A DNA stretch of 64,000 nt from Knoellia sp. p5-6-4 (GTDB lineage: Bacteria; Actinomycetota; Actinomycetes; Actinomycetales; Dermatophilaceae): NCBI RefSeq assembly GCF_029222705.1, contig NZ_JARGZF010000001.1:2104437-2168436 (forward strand). The letters are read 5' to 3'. The position numbers and the translations under genes were made by a program. The notes beneath the pieces are model-generated. The model had not been told where the DNA came from. It saw nothing but the letters and a program-made list of their open reading frames with translations, and did no database searches. This document shows, piece after piece, positions 50,444 to 59,373 of this stretch (its first letter is position 1; every line of letters starts with the position of its first letter).

Positions 50444-50488
50444 ATGACCGCTCGCCCCGTCGCCGACCCGGCAGGCGATCCAGCATGA
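50444..50488 (+). CDS. Possible 14-residue leader peptide
   Basis: ATG at 50444 follows AGAGGAG with a good spacing and encodes MTARPVADPAGDPA. Its TGA overlaps the ATG of the next gene (ATGA at 50485-50488), the same coupling used between real genes throughout this window. It may set the translation rate of the large regulator, which has no good ribosome-binding site of its own. No regulatory codon run is seen. Confidence 0.35.
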   Translation: MTARPVADPAGDPA

Positions 50489-53145
50489 GCGTTCGCGACG
50501 CCACCCTCACGCGGCCGGCCACCTGGGAAGTCGACCCGCGCCGGCCGCGGCCGGAGCGCAGGCTCGACCTCTACGCCGCCGTGGCGGTGGCCGCCCTGGC
50601 CTCGGTGGCCTATGTGGTGGCCCTGCTGCTCGAGGCGGTGCCACCCCGCGGCCTCTCGGTCGTCTTCTTCGCTGCGGCGCCCATCAGCGCTGCCTTCGCG
50701 CTCGTGGTGCTTGCGGCCCGTTGGCGGGCCGAGCGCGACCCGGCCCTGAGCTGGGTGAGCACCGGCCTGGCAGTCGGGTGGCTGGCGATGGTCCTGCAGC
50801 TCATCTCGTTCCCGACGGTCAACCCCGGCGGGGGCCCCCTTGGCACGAACGACCAGAGCAACGCCGCGCTCTACCTGATGTTCCACCTGGCCCTCCCGCT
50901 GGGTGCACTTGCCGGAGCCCTCAGAGCACCTGTGGTGTGGCGCCTGCCCGCGGCGGGTCTCGGCGCCGGCCTCACGGTGCTTCTCGCCGTGAACGCAATC
51001 CCGCTTCCCACTCTCCTGCGGCCGGACACGTCGTTCACCCCACCCCTCCTCAGCATCGAGTACGCCATGGCGGCGTTCACCGCGATCGTCGCGGTGACGT
51101 GGATCAGGCGCTCCGGACGCGACGCCACCACGCTCCGGGGCTGGGTCGGGGTCGCCCTTTCGCTCGCGGTCTACGACCTGCTGTTCAACGCCTTCGCAGC
51201 CGAGCGGTTCAGTGCTGTGTGGTGGGCGAGCCTGTCCATGCGCGTGGCGACCTACTCCGTGCTCGCCATCGGCGCCGTGGCCAGCGTCCTGATCCGTCTC
51301 TCCGAGACCGAGTCCTACACCCAGAGCGAGCTGGACCGGCGCGAGGGCGAGCTGCGCACCTCCCTCGGCCTGACCAGCCAGCTCCTCGGCTGCGCCCAGG
51401 ACCTGGCCAAGGCCGTAACCCCGCCCGAGGTGGCCGAGGCCCTGTGCCGCGACGCCGTGGCCGCCAGCGGCCTGCGCCGTGCCGTCGTCCTGGTCAGCCG
51501 GGAGGGCGAGCCGACCGCGGTCCTGGGCCACGCGGGCTATGGGTCCCGGCCGGGTGACGAGCTCGCGGGGAGCGGTTGGGACGCCCCGTACGCCTCGACC
51601 TTCGCACCACTGGCCAGAGAGCCGCTGTTCCTCGAGTCCACCGAGGCCGTGCGCGCCAGGGTCCCGGCTGTCGGGTCACCCCTGGAGGAGGCTTCCGTGC
51701 TCGTGGTGCTGCCCATCCGAGTGGCCGGCCAGCGGCTGGGGACCCTCCTCGTGTGGGACACCGAGCCCCGGACCCTCGAACCGCACCAGCGGGAGGTCCT
51801 GACCGGACAGGCCAGCCAGGGCGGTCAGGCCCTGCGGCGGGCGCTCGCGTTCGAGAGCGAGGCCAACGCAGCCTCCACGCTCCAGCGGTCGCTGCTCTCC
51901 CCGACGCTCCCGGCCCGCGACGACCTGGCCATGGCGGCCCGCTACGTCCCGGGTGAGGCCGGCCTGCGAGTCGGCGGTGACTGGTACGACTGCGTGCCGG
52001 TCGACGACCACAAGGTCGCCCTCGTCGTCGGCGACGTCATGGGTAAGGGGCTGCGTGCCGCCGCTGTGATGGGGCAGATGCGCACCGCCGTCCGCTCCCT
52101 CGCCAGCGCCGACCCCTCGCCGGCCGCCGTGCTCTCGGGCCTCGACCGCCTGCGCTCCATGCTCGACGTCGACGAGATCGCCACTGTCGTCTACGTGCTC
52201 CTCGACGCGGAGTCGGGGGTGGTGCGCATGGCCAGGGCGGGCCACCTCCCGCCCATCCTCGTCGACCGTGAGGGCCGGGCCACCCTGCTCGAGGAGGGTG
52301 GGTCACCACCCCTCGGCTCACCCACGCCGCAGCGGGTCGAGGCTGAGGTGAGGGTGCCGCCGGGCAGCGTGCTGGCGCTCTACACGGACGGCATCGTCGA
52401 GGACCGGGCCAGCGGCCTCGACGGCCTCGAGGCCTTCGTCGACCTCGTCGGCGAGACAGCCCGCCGCAAAGGCTCCGACGTCGAGGCCCTCGCCACCGAG
52501 CTCCTCGTGCTCACCTCCGCCAACCAGCGGGCGGACGACATCGCCCTGCTCGTCGCGCGGCTGCCGAGCGTCCCCACGGGTGGAGGGCAGGAGGCTGCCA
52601 CCGAGCCGGCCCTGAGCCGGGCCGGTGCCGTTGCCGTCCTCGGAGCGGCAGGTCGTGAGCCGCTGAACCAGCCGCAGGGGCTCCAGCCCGTGCCGGCGGT
52701 GGCGCTCGCGCCCCACGAGTCCGCTCCCACCGGCGCCGGAGCGGTGCACGTCGGCCGGGTGCCGTCGCACAGCCTCGCCCCGTACGAGGCGACGTTCCCG
52801 CAGAGCCCCCAGACGGCCGCCAAGGTGCGCCGGTGGATCCGCCAGGGCTCGCACGGCGTCGACCGGGCCCTGCGCGAGGACACTGTGCTCTTGGCCACGG
52901 AGCTGGTCACCAACGCCGTCCGGCACGGCCACGGCGACGTCAGCGTGCGACTGTGGCCCCGGCCGGACGTGGTGCGGGTGGAGGTCAGTGACGCGAACCC
53001 GCACCGTCCGGAGCCCGGCGACCTCGACCTCGACGCCGAGGACGGACGCGGCCTGCTCATCGTCGGTGCCCTCAGCTCGCGGTGGGGCACGGCGCCGCGG
53101 CCCGGTGGCGCCGGCAAGACGGTCTGGTTCGAGCTCGACCGCTGA
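50485..53145 (+). CDS. Membrane sensor SpoIIE-type PP2C phosphatase fused to an anti-sigma-factor kinase domain
   Basis: This 886-residue protein has about eight membrane helices (25-270), a short coiled linker, a GAF domain (about 310-460), a SpoIIE/RsbU PP2C phosphatase (about 485-700; GGDWYDCVPVDD, GDVMGKGLRAA, ALYTDGIVED, RADDIALLV with the metal Asp residues), then a Pro/Ala linker and an RsbW-type HATPase (about 755-886; TELVTNAVRHGHG, DEDGRGLLIVG-like DAEDGRGLLIVG). It therefore combines the phosphatase that frees and the kinase that inactivates an anti-anti-sigma factor. No anti-anti-sigma gene is adjacent. The start overlaps a leader peptide stop. Confidence 0.9.
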   Translation: MSVRDATLTRPATWEVDPRRPRPERRLDLYAAVAVAALASVAYVVALLLEAVPPRGLSVVFFAAAPISAAFALVVLAARWRAERDPALSWVSTGLAVGWLAMVLQLISFPTVNPGGGPLGTNDQSNAALYLMFHLALPLGALAGALRAPVVWRLPAAGLGAGLTVLLAVNAIPLPTLLRPDTSFTPPLLSIEYAMAAFTAIVAVTWIRRSGRDATTLRGWVGVALSLAVYDLLFNAFAAERFSAVWWASLSMRVATYSVLAIGAVASVLIRLSETESYTQSELDRREGELRTSLGLTSQLLGCAQDLAKAVTPPEVAEALCRDAVAASGLRRAVVLVSREGEPTAVLGHAGYGSRPGDELAGSGWDAPYASTFAPLAREPLFLESTEAVRARVPAVGSPLEEASVLVVLPIRVAGQRLGTLLVWDTEPRTLEPHQREVLTGQASQGGQALRRALAFESEANAASTLQRSLLSPTLPARDDLAMAARYVPGEAGLRVGGDWYDCVPVDDHKVALVVGDVMGKGLRAAAVMGQMRTAVRSLASADPSPAAVLSGLDRLRSMLDVDEIATVVYVLLDAESGVVRMARAGHLPPILVDREGRATLLEEGGSPPLGSPTPQRVEAEVRVPPGSVLALYTDGIVEDRASGLDGLEAFVDLVGETARRKGSDVEALATELLVLTSANQRADDIALLVARLPSVPTGGGQEAATEPALSRAGAVAVLGAAGREPLNQPQGLQPVPAVALAPHESAPTGAGAVHVGRVPSHSLAPYEATFPQSPQTAAKVRRWIRQGSHGVDRALREDTVLLATELVTNAVRHGHGDVSVRLWPRPDVVRVEVSDANPHRPEPGDLDLDAEDGRGLLIVGALSSRWGTAPRPGGAGKTVWFELDR

Positions 53146-53170
53146 CCAGCGGGTATGCCGGGTGGCCCGG

Positions 53171-53605
53171 TCAGCCGCCGAAGCGGCCCTGCAGCCCGGT
53201 GAGGGTGTCCGAGACGAGACCCTTGATGACCCGCGAGCGGAGGAACCCGGGTAGCGGCAGGTTGTGGTGGATCGTCAGCTGGTAGGTCACCTTCGTGCGG
53301 CCCCGGCCGGCCGACTCCAGCGTGTAGACACCCTCCTGCCCCGTCTGCAGCCGGCCCTTGACCATCGACCAGCGCAGGCCGTGCGGCGAGTGCTCGTAGG
53401 CGAGGATGTAGCGGTCTGTGCCCACGCTGCTCGAGGCGGCGAACCTGGCGGTCAGCGGCCGCCCGTGCCCGTCCGACGTCAGCACCTCGGCCTCCTTGAT
53501 CTCGGGGATCCACTCAGGCTGGCTTGCGACGTCGCGCAACAGCGCCAGCACGTCGGCCTGGGTGGCTGGTACCTCGACGGACTGGGTTGCGGTGTCGGTG
53601 GGCAT
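53171..53605 (-). CDS. SRPBCC-family protein (polyketide cyclase/dehydrase-like)
   Basis: This 144-residue START-like protein has SVEVPATQADVLALLRDVAS, PEWIPEIKEAEVL and the C-terminal helix LRSRVIKGLVSDTLTGL, the pattern of the actinobacterial cyclase/dehydrase group. It probably binds a lipid or aromatic ligand. The ATG at 53605 follows GGAAGAGAG; a longer start at 53626 is possible. The start lies inside the 3' end of the WS/DGAT gene (92-nt overlap in another frame), so the two are coupled. Confidence 0.85.
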   Translation of the reverse strand: MPTDTATQSVEVPATQADVLALLRDVASQPEWIPEIKEAEVLTSDGHGRPLTARFAASSSVGTDRYILAYEHSPHGLRWSMVKGRLQTGQEGVYTLESAGRGRTKVTYQLTIHHNLPLPGFLRSRVIKGLVSDTLTGLQGRFGG

Positions 53606-55022
53606 GCCGGCTCTCTTCCTCTCCATCACGGCCGAGGCGCACCAGCGCCTCCACCTCGTCCTCGAACGCCGCGAGCAGGGTCTGGGGCTCGGGGACGACG
53701 CCGGCGTCCACCATGAAGCCGACCCTGACGCTCCCGGCATACGTGAAGATGCACACCCCCACCGTCTGGGAGCCGGACCCGGGCACCCAGCCCAGCACGC
53801 CGGTGACCGGCACCCCCGCGAAGGTGCGCGGCTCGCGCGGGCCCATCACGTTGGTGGTGACACCGATCGCCTTGTCGGCGAAGAAGTCCACCACTGGGCG
53901 CTCCAGCGCGGGCGTGCTGAAACCGATGGCGGTGATGAGCCCGAAGGTCAGCACGGACTCGGGGGAGCTCTTGAGCCAGTCCATCCGCCGCTTGGTCTCG
54001 GCCAGGCGCTCCAGCAGCCCGGCGCTCGAGCTCGGGAAGGTGAAGAAGACGAGGGCGAACTGGTTGCCGAGCTCCCGGGGGAGCGGCTTGTCCAGCGGGC
54101 GGAGGTTGACCGGCACCATCGTGACGAGGTCGACCGGCGTGGCGTCGTGCTCGACCTGGTAACGGTGCAGGGCGCCGGCGACCGCGCTCATGAGCACGTC
54201 GTTGAGCGTGGCGCCCGCCAGACGGCCGACGTGCTTGAGCGGGGCGAGCGGCACCGGCTGGGTCCACACGACCCGCTTGTGCAGGCCGGGCGTCCCGGCG
54301 ACGACGTTGGCCGGGTTGCCGAGGAAGAGCAGGTCGCGCACCACCTGGCCGGTCCGTGCGCCGGTGCCGACCGACCTCGCCAGGGCGGAGGGGTGGGTCA
54401 ACCGAGCCGCCTGCTCCACCGCGCTGCGGGCGAGAGACACCCCCGTCGACGCCCTCGTCGACACCTCCTTCGACACCTTCGTCGACACCGCCGACGGCGC
54501 TGCGGGGCCGGCAGGGTCTCCGTGGAGCGGTGGGGTGTCGACGAAGGCCCCGTTGTCGGTCAGCGACATGAGCACCCGGGCCAGGGCGATGCCGTCGGCC
54601 AGGGCGTGGTGGATGCGGAAGAAGACGACCGCCCCGGTGCCGTAGCCCTCGATGAGGTGCACCTCCCACAGCGGGTGCCGGCGGTCGAAGGGCCGGTGGA
54701 GGTGGTCCTCGACGTGGGCCTGGAGGGCTGCGTCGTCGCCCGGCTCCGCGAGCGTCTCGCGCACGAGGTGGCGTGCGAGGTCGAAGCCGGGGTCGTACTC
54801 CCACGACGGCAGCCCGATCGGTAGCGGAGGGGCAACCGGCCGCTGGCTGAAGACCGGGTAGCGGTCGATGAAGCGCTCCTGGGCGATGCGCCGGACCTCG
54901 TCCCAGTCGGGCACCGACTCGAGGAACACCAGGCTCGTGATGACCATGAGGTTGTTGGGCCGGTCCATGTTGAGCCAGAGGGCGTCCACGGGCCCGATGC
55001 GACGCCTCCCGGTGATGGACAC
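53514..55022 (-). CDS. Wax ester synthase/diacylglycerol acyltransferase (WS/DGAT)
   Basis: This 502-residue acyltransferase makes triacylglycerol or wax esters from acyl-CoA. The catalytic motif HHxxxDG is present as RIHHALADGIAL, with the N-terminal PVDALWLNMDRPNNLM and C-terminal TTNVMGPREPRTFAGVP and GSGSQTVGV blocks. Residues ~160-190 contain a low-complexity VSTK/VSKE/VSTR stretch from a short DNA repeat (about 54440-54490). The GTG at 55022 follows GGAGGG. The last ~50 residues are Arg/His-rich, overlap the next gene and are unlike the family, so the stop may have moved downstream. Confidence 0.9.
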   Translation of the reverse strand: MSITGRRRIGPVDALWLNMDRPNNLMVITSLVFLESVPDWDEVRRIAQERFIDRYPVFSQRPVAPPLPIGLPSWEYDPGFDLARHLVRETLAEPGDDAALQAHVEDHLHRPFDRRHPLWEVHLIEGYGTGAVVFFRIHHALADGIALARVLMSLTDNGAFVDTPPLHGDPAGPAAPSAVSTKVSKEVSTRASTGVSLARSAVEQAARLTHPSALARSVGTGARTGQVVRDLLFLGNPANVVAGTPGLHKRVVWTQPVPLAPLKHVGRLAGATLNDVLMSAVAGALHRYQVEHDATPVDLVTMVPVNLRPLDKPLPRELGNQFALVFFTFPSSSAGLLERLAETKRRMDWLKSSPESVLTFGLITAIGFSTPALERPVVDFFADKAIGVTTNVMGPREPRTFAGVPVTGVLGWVPGSGSQTVGVCIFTYAGSVRVGFMVDAGVVPEPQTLLAAFEDEVEALVRLGRDGEEESRHAHRHRNPVRRGTSHPGRRAGAVARRRKPA

Positions 55023-55149
55023 GTGCCCTCCCTCCCGGGACGCCGCCGCAGGGTGCAGCCGGGTGCCGTCCGGGCCTCTGCGCCCAGCGTGGTCCGCGCC
55101 TAGGCTGGGCAGGTAGGGGCGATGGTCCCCCACACCTCCAGGAGCCGCC

Positions 55150-55581
55150 GTGCACGCCAGCGTCACCATCGACATCGACGCCCCTCCCGAGCGTGTCTGG
55201 GCCGTGATGACCAACGTCGAGGCGTGGCCGCAGTGGACGGCGTCGGTCACCGAGGTCGAGCGCCTCGACACCGGTCGCTTCGACATCGGCTCGCGGGTGC
55301 GGATCCGACAGCCACGGCTGCCCGTGGCGGTCTGGACCGTCGACGGCCTCGAGTCGGGGAGGTCGTTCACCTGGGTCGCCGGCCTGCCCGGGTTTCGCAG
55401 CACGGCGAGGCACGTCGTGGAGCGTCGGCGCACCGGGTCCCGGGTGACACTCGAGATCGACCAGCGCGGCCTCGTCGGTGAGCTCGTCGGCCGCTGGATG
55501 GCCGGCCTCACCGAGCGCTACCTGAACCTCGAGGCGGTCGGCCTGAAGCGCCGCTCCGAGGAGGGCGCACCGGCGTCCTGA
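55150..55581 (+). CDS. SRPBCC-family protein
   Basis: This 143-residue START-like protein has VTIDIDAPPERVWAVMTNVE, WPQWTASVTEVERLD and ESGRSFTWVAGLPGF. It is the third small SRPBCC protein within 6 kb (with 49251 and 53171). The GTG at 55150 follows AGGAG. Divergent from the WS/DGAT gene with a 127-base gap. Function is probably binding of a hydrophobic ligand. Confidence 0.87.
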   Translation: MHASVTIDIDAPPERVWAVMTNVEAWPQWTASVTEVERLDTGRFDIGSRVRIRQPRLPVAVWTVDGLESGRSFTWVAGLPGFRSTARHVVERRRTGSRVTLEIDQRGLVGELVGRWMAGLTERYLNLEAVGLKRRSEEGAPAS

Positions 55582-55658
55582 GCCTCCACGTAGGGCCATC
55601 CGGCCCTGTGCCCTGCCCTGCCTCGGTCGAAGACTGGCCGCGAGGACAGGAGGTTCTG

Positions 55659-56228
55659 ATGACAGTCCTCGTCACTGCGGCGAGCCGTCACGGCGCCACC
55701 CAGGCGATCTCGCACGAGGTCGCCCGTCAGCTGCGGTCCGCCGGGCACATCGCCCACGTGCTCGACCCCGTGGAGGTCGACACCCTCGACGGAGTCGATG
55801 CCGTGGTGCTCGGCAGCGCCGTCTACCACGGCCGCTGGATGCCCGAGGCCCGCAACCTCGTCGCCCGTCTCGAGCAGCAGCTCGAGGGCCAGCCCGTCTG
55901 GCTGTTCTCCAGCGGACCGGTGGGTGAACCCGCCCGGCCACTCGGGGCGGTCACCGACGCCGACAGGGCCGCCCGGTCGACCCACGCCCGCGACCACCGC
56001 GTCTTCGCCGGGCGACTCGACCTGGCCTCACTCTCGCGCGGCGAGCGCCTGGCCGCCCGGCGACTCCGCGCCGGTGACGGCGACTACCGCGACTGGTACC
56101 AGATCCGTTGCTGGGCAACGGAGCTCGCGAGCCAGCTCGCCACGCACACCAGCACCGACAGCGGCCCCGAGGTCCGTCACGCAGGCGAGCCGGACCATGG
56201 GGCCGATAGAGGAATGACGCAGCAATGA
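55659..56228 (+). CDS. Flavodoxin-domain protein
   Basis: This 189-residue protein has the FMN phosphate loop TAASRHGATQAISHEVA (in place of the usual TxTGNT), VVLGSAVYHGRWMP and a WLFSSGPVG strand, as in the flavodoxin-like proteins related to protoporphyrinogen oxidase HemG and menaquinone-dependent enzymes. The C-terminal 30 residues are hydrophilic. ACAGGAGG precedes the ATG. It is coupled to the DUF4389 gene by an ATGA overlap (56225-56228). Confidence 0.87.
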   Translation: MTVLVTAASRHGATQAISHEVARQLRSAGHIAHVLDPVEVDTLDGVDAVVLGSAVYHGRWMPEARNLVARLEQQLEGQPVWLFSSGPVGEPARPLGAVTDADRAARSTHARDHRVFAGRLDLASLSRGERLAARRLRAGDGDYRDWYQIRCWATELASQLATHTSTDSGPEVRHAGEPDHGADRGMTQQ

Positions 56229-57745
56229 CCACTGCAACAGCCCCTCCGCGGCCCAGCTACCCCGTTCACCTTGACGCCGCCACCGAGCCAGTCGCCTCGC
56301 GCTGGCTCTGGCTGGTCAAGTGGCTGCTGGCGGTGCCGCACTACATCGTCCTGGCGTTCCTGTGGGTGGCTTTCGCCGTCCTCAGCGTCGTCGCCTTCTT
56401 CGCCATCCTGTTCACCGGCCACTACCCGCGCGCGATCTTCGAGTTCAACGTCGGTGTCCTGCGGTGGTCCTGGCGGGTGGCCTACTACGCCTACGGAGCG
56501 CTCGCGACCGACCGCTACCCGCCGTTCTCCCTCGCCGAGGTGCCCGACTACCCGACGCACCTCGAGATCGACTATCCCGAGCACCTCTCCCGCGGCCTCG
56601 TGCTCGTCAAGTGGTGGCTCCTGGCCATCCCGCACTACCTGGTGCTGGCCATCCTCATCGGCGGCGGTCGCTGGGTCTTCGAGGACCAGCGGTGGCAGTA
56701 CGTCAGCAGTGGAGGCCTGGTCGGGCTGCTCGCCTTCATCGCTGCCGTCGTGCTCGCCTTCACGGGGTCCTACCCGCGCCCCATCTACGACCTCTTGCTC
56801 GGGCTCAACCGCTGGGTGCTGCGCGTGGCCGCCTATGTCGGCCTGATGACCGACCAGTACCCGCCGTTCCGCCTCGACATGGGTCCGCACGAGCCGGACC
56901 ACGCCCTCGTGCTGACCAGCCAGGCGGGCACCCAGCCACCCGCGTCCCAGCCACAGGCGGGCCTCCAGCCCTACCCGGGTGCCCAGCCCTACCCGGGTGC
57001 CCAGCCCTACCCCGAGCAGCCGTATGCCGGCGGGGGAGGGGCACCGCCGCCTCCCGGCGCACCGGGGGCGCCACCGCGCTCGGGGTGGACGGCCGGACGG
57101 ACCATAGCCGCGGTCGTCGGCGTCCTGGTCGGGCTGTTCTCCCTCGGTGGGGTGGCCGGGGGCGGCGCCATGATCATGGCCGACCGCGTCTGGCGCCAGG
57201 ACGGCTTCGTGACGACACCGGCGGAGACCTGGCGTTCGGCCGGTCACGCCGTGCTCGGCGACATGCTCCTCGAGGCACCGGGAGCCGACCGGGGCCTGCC
57301 CGGACGGTTCTTCGGCGACCTGCGGATCGAGGCCACGTCGACCACAGCCGGCGTGCCGGTGTTCGTCGGCATCGGCCGGCAGGGCGACGTCGCGGCCTAC
57401 CTCGCCGGTGTCGCCCGGTCGGACCGCAACGAAGCCGGCGGCGACGGGCAGGAACAGCCGGGCGGGTCGCCCGTGGCGGCGCCGACCGACCTCGACATCT
57501 GGGTGGCGCAGGCCAGTGGTGACGGCGCCCAGACGGTCGTGTGGACGCCGGAGGCCGGGAACTGGTCCGCCGTGGTGATGAACGCGGACGGCTCCCGAGG
57601 AGTCTCGGCGGCGATGCGGTTCGGTGCCGAGGTGCCTTGGCTGGACGAGGCCGGCGCCGGGCTGCTCATCGTCAGCCTGCTGTTCCTGGGTGGCGCCATC
57701 ACCCTCGTGGCCTTCGCGGTGGCGCGAGCCTCGCGTCGGGCCTAG
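56225..57745 (+). CDS. DUF4389 membrane protein with duplicated domain
   Basis: This 506-residue protein has two DUF4389 units: WLWLVKWLLAVPHYIVLAFL then LVKWWLLAIPHYLVLAILIG, each followed by a TGxYPRxI motif and YPPFxL. A PYPGAQ tandem repeat and Pro/Gly-rich linker (about residues 230-285), a further membrane segment, an outer domain and a final helix follow. No function is known for the family. It is translated with the upstream flavodoxin, suggesting a membrane redox role, which is inference. Confidence 0.85.
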   Translation: MTTATAPPRPSYPVHLDAATEPVASRWLWLVKWLLAVPHYIVLAFLWVAFAVLSVVAFFAILFTGHYPRAIFEFNVGVLRWSWRVAYYAYGALATDRYPPFSLAEVPDYPTHLEIDYPEHLSRGLVLVKWWLLAIPHYLVLAILIGGGRWVFEDQRWQYVSSGGLVGLLAFIAAVVLAFTGSYPRPIYDLLLGLNRWVLRVAAYVGLMTDQYPPFRLDMGPHEPDHALVLTSQAGTQPPASQPQAGLQPYPGAQPYPGAQPYPEQPYAGGGGAPPPPGAPGAPPRSGWTAGRTIAAVVGVLVGLFSLGGVAGGGAMIMADRVWRQDGFVTTPAETWRSAGHAVLGDMLLEAPGADRGLPGRFFGDLRIEATSTTAGVPVFVGIGRQGDVAAYLAGVARSDRNEAGGDGQEQPGGSPVAAPTDLDIWVAQASGDGAQTVVWTPEAGNWSAVVMNADGSRGVSAAMRFGAEVPWLDEAGAGLLIVSLLFLGGAITLVAFAVARASRRA

Positions 57746-57848
57746 CTCCTGAGGCGGCGCACGGCCGGCTGCCGCAGCCAGCGGCAGCCGGCAGCGTCGC
57801 GGCTCGGCGTCTGCTCCCGCCATGGGAGGCCGTGCGGCGGGCACCGGC

Positions 57849-58232
57849 TCAGTGGCCCCGCTCCTCCTGGCACGTCGCGGTGGAGATGGTGCGCGGGCAG
57901 CCGTTCCAGTCGGCGCCGATGACCAGACCCACGAGGATGGCGCCCAGCGCGGCCGCCGCCACGGCGGCCAGGGCGAGGCGGGCGCGCCGCCGCCACACGG
58001 CATACAGCAGGACCGGCAGGGCGAGGGCGACCCCCGCTGCGACGATGAGCATGAGCGTCAGCGGCGGGTCGGTCGACCGGCCGAAGCCGCCCCCGGAGCA
58101 GCCCGAGATCCCGCACATGACGAACCGGGCCGCCAGGGCGAGGCCAACCGCGGCGGCGAGGCAGGCCCCCGAGAGCAGCGAGAAGAACACCGTCCCGGCC
58201 ACGCGGGAGGCCCTGGTCGGCTGCTGCGTCAC
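57849..58232 (-). CDS. Hypothetical small membrane protein
   Basis: This protein of about 127 residues has three hydrophobic segments (GTVFFSLLSGACLAAAVGLA, LMLIVAAGVALALPVLLYAV, ALAAVAAAALGAILVGLVIG) and Cys residues in CGISGCSGGG and CPRTISTATC that could pair outside the membrane. GTG 58232 is chosen; other GTG starts exist at 58241 and 58262. I do not recognise the family. It is convergent with DUF4389 and divergent from the zinc-ribbon gene. Confidence 0.6.
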   Translation of the reverse strand: MTQQPTRASRVAGTVFFSLLSGACLAAAVGLALAARFVMCGISGCSGGGFGRSTDPPLTLMLIVAAGVALALPVLLYAVWRRRARLALAAVAAAALGAILVGLVIGADWNGCPRTISTATCQEERGH

Positions 58233-58311
58233 CTGCCCCACCAGTCCATCGTGCCCCACCCGCCCCCGGCCGCCGGGGGAACCGTCACCCGGCCGGGCGC
58301 GTTGCCCAGGC

Positions 58312-58608
58312 ATGACGACCACGCTGACCTGTCCCAAGTGCGGCTCGGACATGCGCCAGTACGAGCGCAACCGCGTCCTCGTCGACCAGTGCACCGGCTG
58401 CGGCGGGCTCTTCCTCGACCGCGGTGAGCTCGAACGGCTGGTCGCCGCCGAGAACGAGTGGCACCAGCCGCCCGTGCAGCAGGCCCAGCAGGCGCCGCGG
58501 CAGCAGTACTCGCCGTACCCGCAGCAGCACGGCCAGCCCTACGGGCACGGCTACGGAAAGCCGCACAAGAAGCGGCGGTCCTTCCTCTCCGACCTCTTCG
58601 ACGACTGA
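58312..58608 (+). CDS. TFIIB-type zinc ribbon protein
   Basis: This 98-residue protein starts with a zf-TFIIB domain: CPKCGSDM then DQCTGCGGLFLDRGELE (four Cys). The rest is Gln/Pro/Tyr/Gly-rich and ends in a basic then acidic tail (KKRRSFLSDLFDD). Such proteins are common and small, and their function is unknown; nucleic acid or protein binding is likely. The start is the only one that includes the ribbon. Confidence 0.85.
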   Translation: MTTTLTCPKCGSDMRQYERNRVLVDQCTGCGGLFLDRGELERLVAAENEWHQPPVQQAQQAPRQQYSPYPQQHGQPYGHGYGKPHKKRRSFLSDLFDD

Positions 58609-58686
58609 CCACCCGTATGCCGCGGGCGGCCCGCCGCCCACACCCGCGAGCCGCGCGCGTGGCGAGGCTCCCGGTGGGAGACTGAC

Positions 58687-59337
58687 GTGGTGAGGAACGA
58701 ACCGAGCGGCCGCGGCGGTCCGCGCCGGCCTGCGTTCTTCAGCCCGGCCGCCATGGAGTCGCAGGGCGGCACCGTGCCCGACCCCGCGGAGGTCACCGAG
58801 GTCGCGCACGCGACCGCAGCCGTGCTCGTGGGGGCGGGCCGGGCCGCCGAGGACCCCGAGGTCACCGCCCGCCTCGTGGCCCTCGTCGACGAGCTCGGGC
58901 TCTCCACGCTGGCCGAGCTCTGGGCCGACCGGCCCGCCCGCAGCCTGCCCGGCGCTCTCTGGAGGCTGTACGCGCTGCACGAGTGGGTGCAGCGCAACCC
59001 CGAGGAGGCGAGCGCCGACTACACCGCGGGCGTGCGCTTCGCCGCGGTGAACCACGTGGTCGCCGGTGTCGCGGAGCCCCCGGGTCCGCAGGAGATCCGC
59101 AGCCTGGCCGACGCGATCCTGCGGGGGGTGTTCGAGGGCGACCTCGCCGTCGCCCTCGAGCGGGCCGGCGCCTTCTGCCGGGTGGTCTCCTCGGGTCGTG
59201 CCGACCGGGCGCACACCACCGACGCGCGCGACGCCGAGGAGGGGGCGCGGCAGACCCGCAGGGCCTCCTCGCTGCTGTCGACCGCCGAGGACCTCGATGC
59301 CTGCGCCCGGCTGTGGCGAGCCGACGAGCTGCTCTGA
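58687..59337 (+). CDS. Conserved-looking hypothetical helical protein
   Basis: This 216-residue protein is mostly alpha-helical in character, with LWRLYALHEWVQRNPEEASA, VRFAAVNHVVAGVAEPPGP and a C-terminal region rich in Arg/Ala/Asp. It has no membrane segment, signal or known motif. Codon use is that of a real gene. GTG 58687 gives the full length; an ATG at 58753 would remove the disordered first 22 residues. It is 78 bases downstream of the zinc ribbon gene and may be in its operon. Confidence 0.65.
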   Translation: MVRNEPSGRGGPRRPAFFSPAAMESQGGTVPDPAEVTEVAHATAAVLVGAGRAAEDPEVTARLVALVDELGLSTLAELWADRPARSLPGALWRLYALHEWVQRNPEEASADYTAGVRFAAVNHVVAGVAEPPGPQEIRSLADAILRGVFEGDLAVALERAGAFCRVVSSGRADRAHTTDARDAEEGARQTRRASSLLSTAEDLDACARLWRADELL

Positions 59338-59373
59338 GCTCTCTGCCCCTGACCTGCGGATATCCACCGAAGT

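Noticed and set aside
54440-54490. Protein-level tandem repeat domain in WS/DGAT
   Set aside because: Only a short degenerate GTCGACACC DNA repeat giving a low-complexity linker, not a domain.
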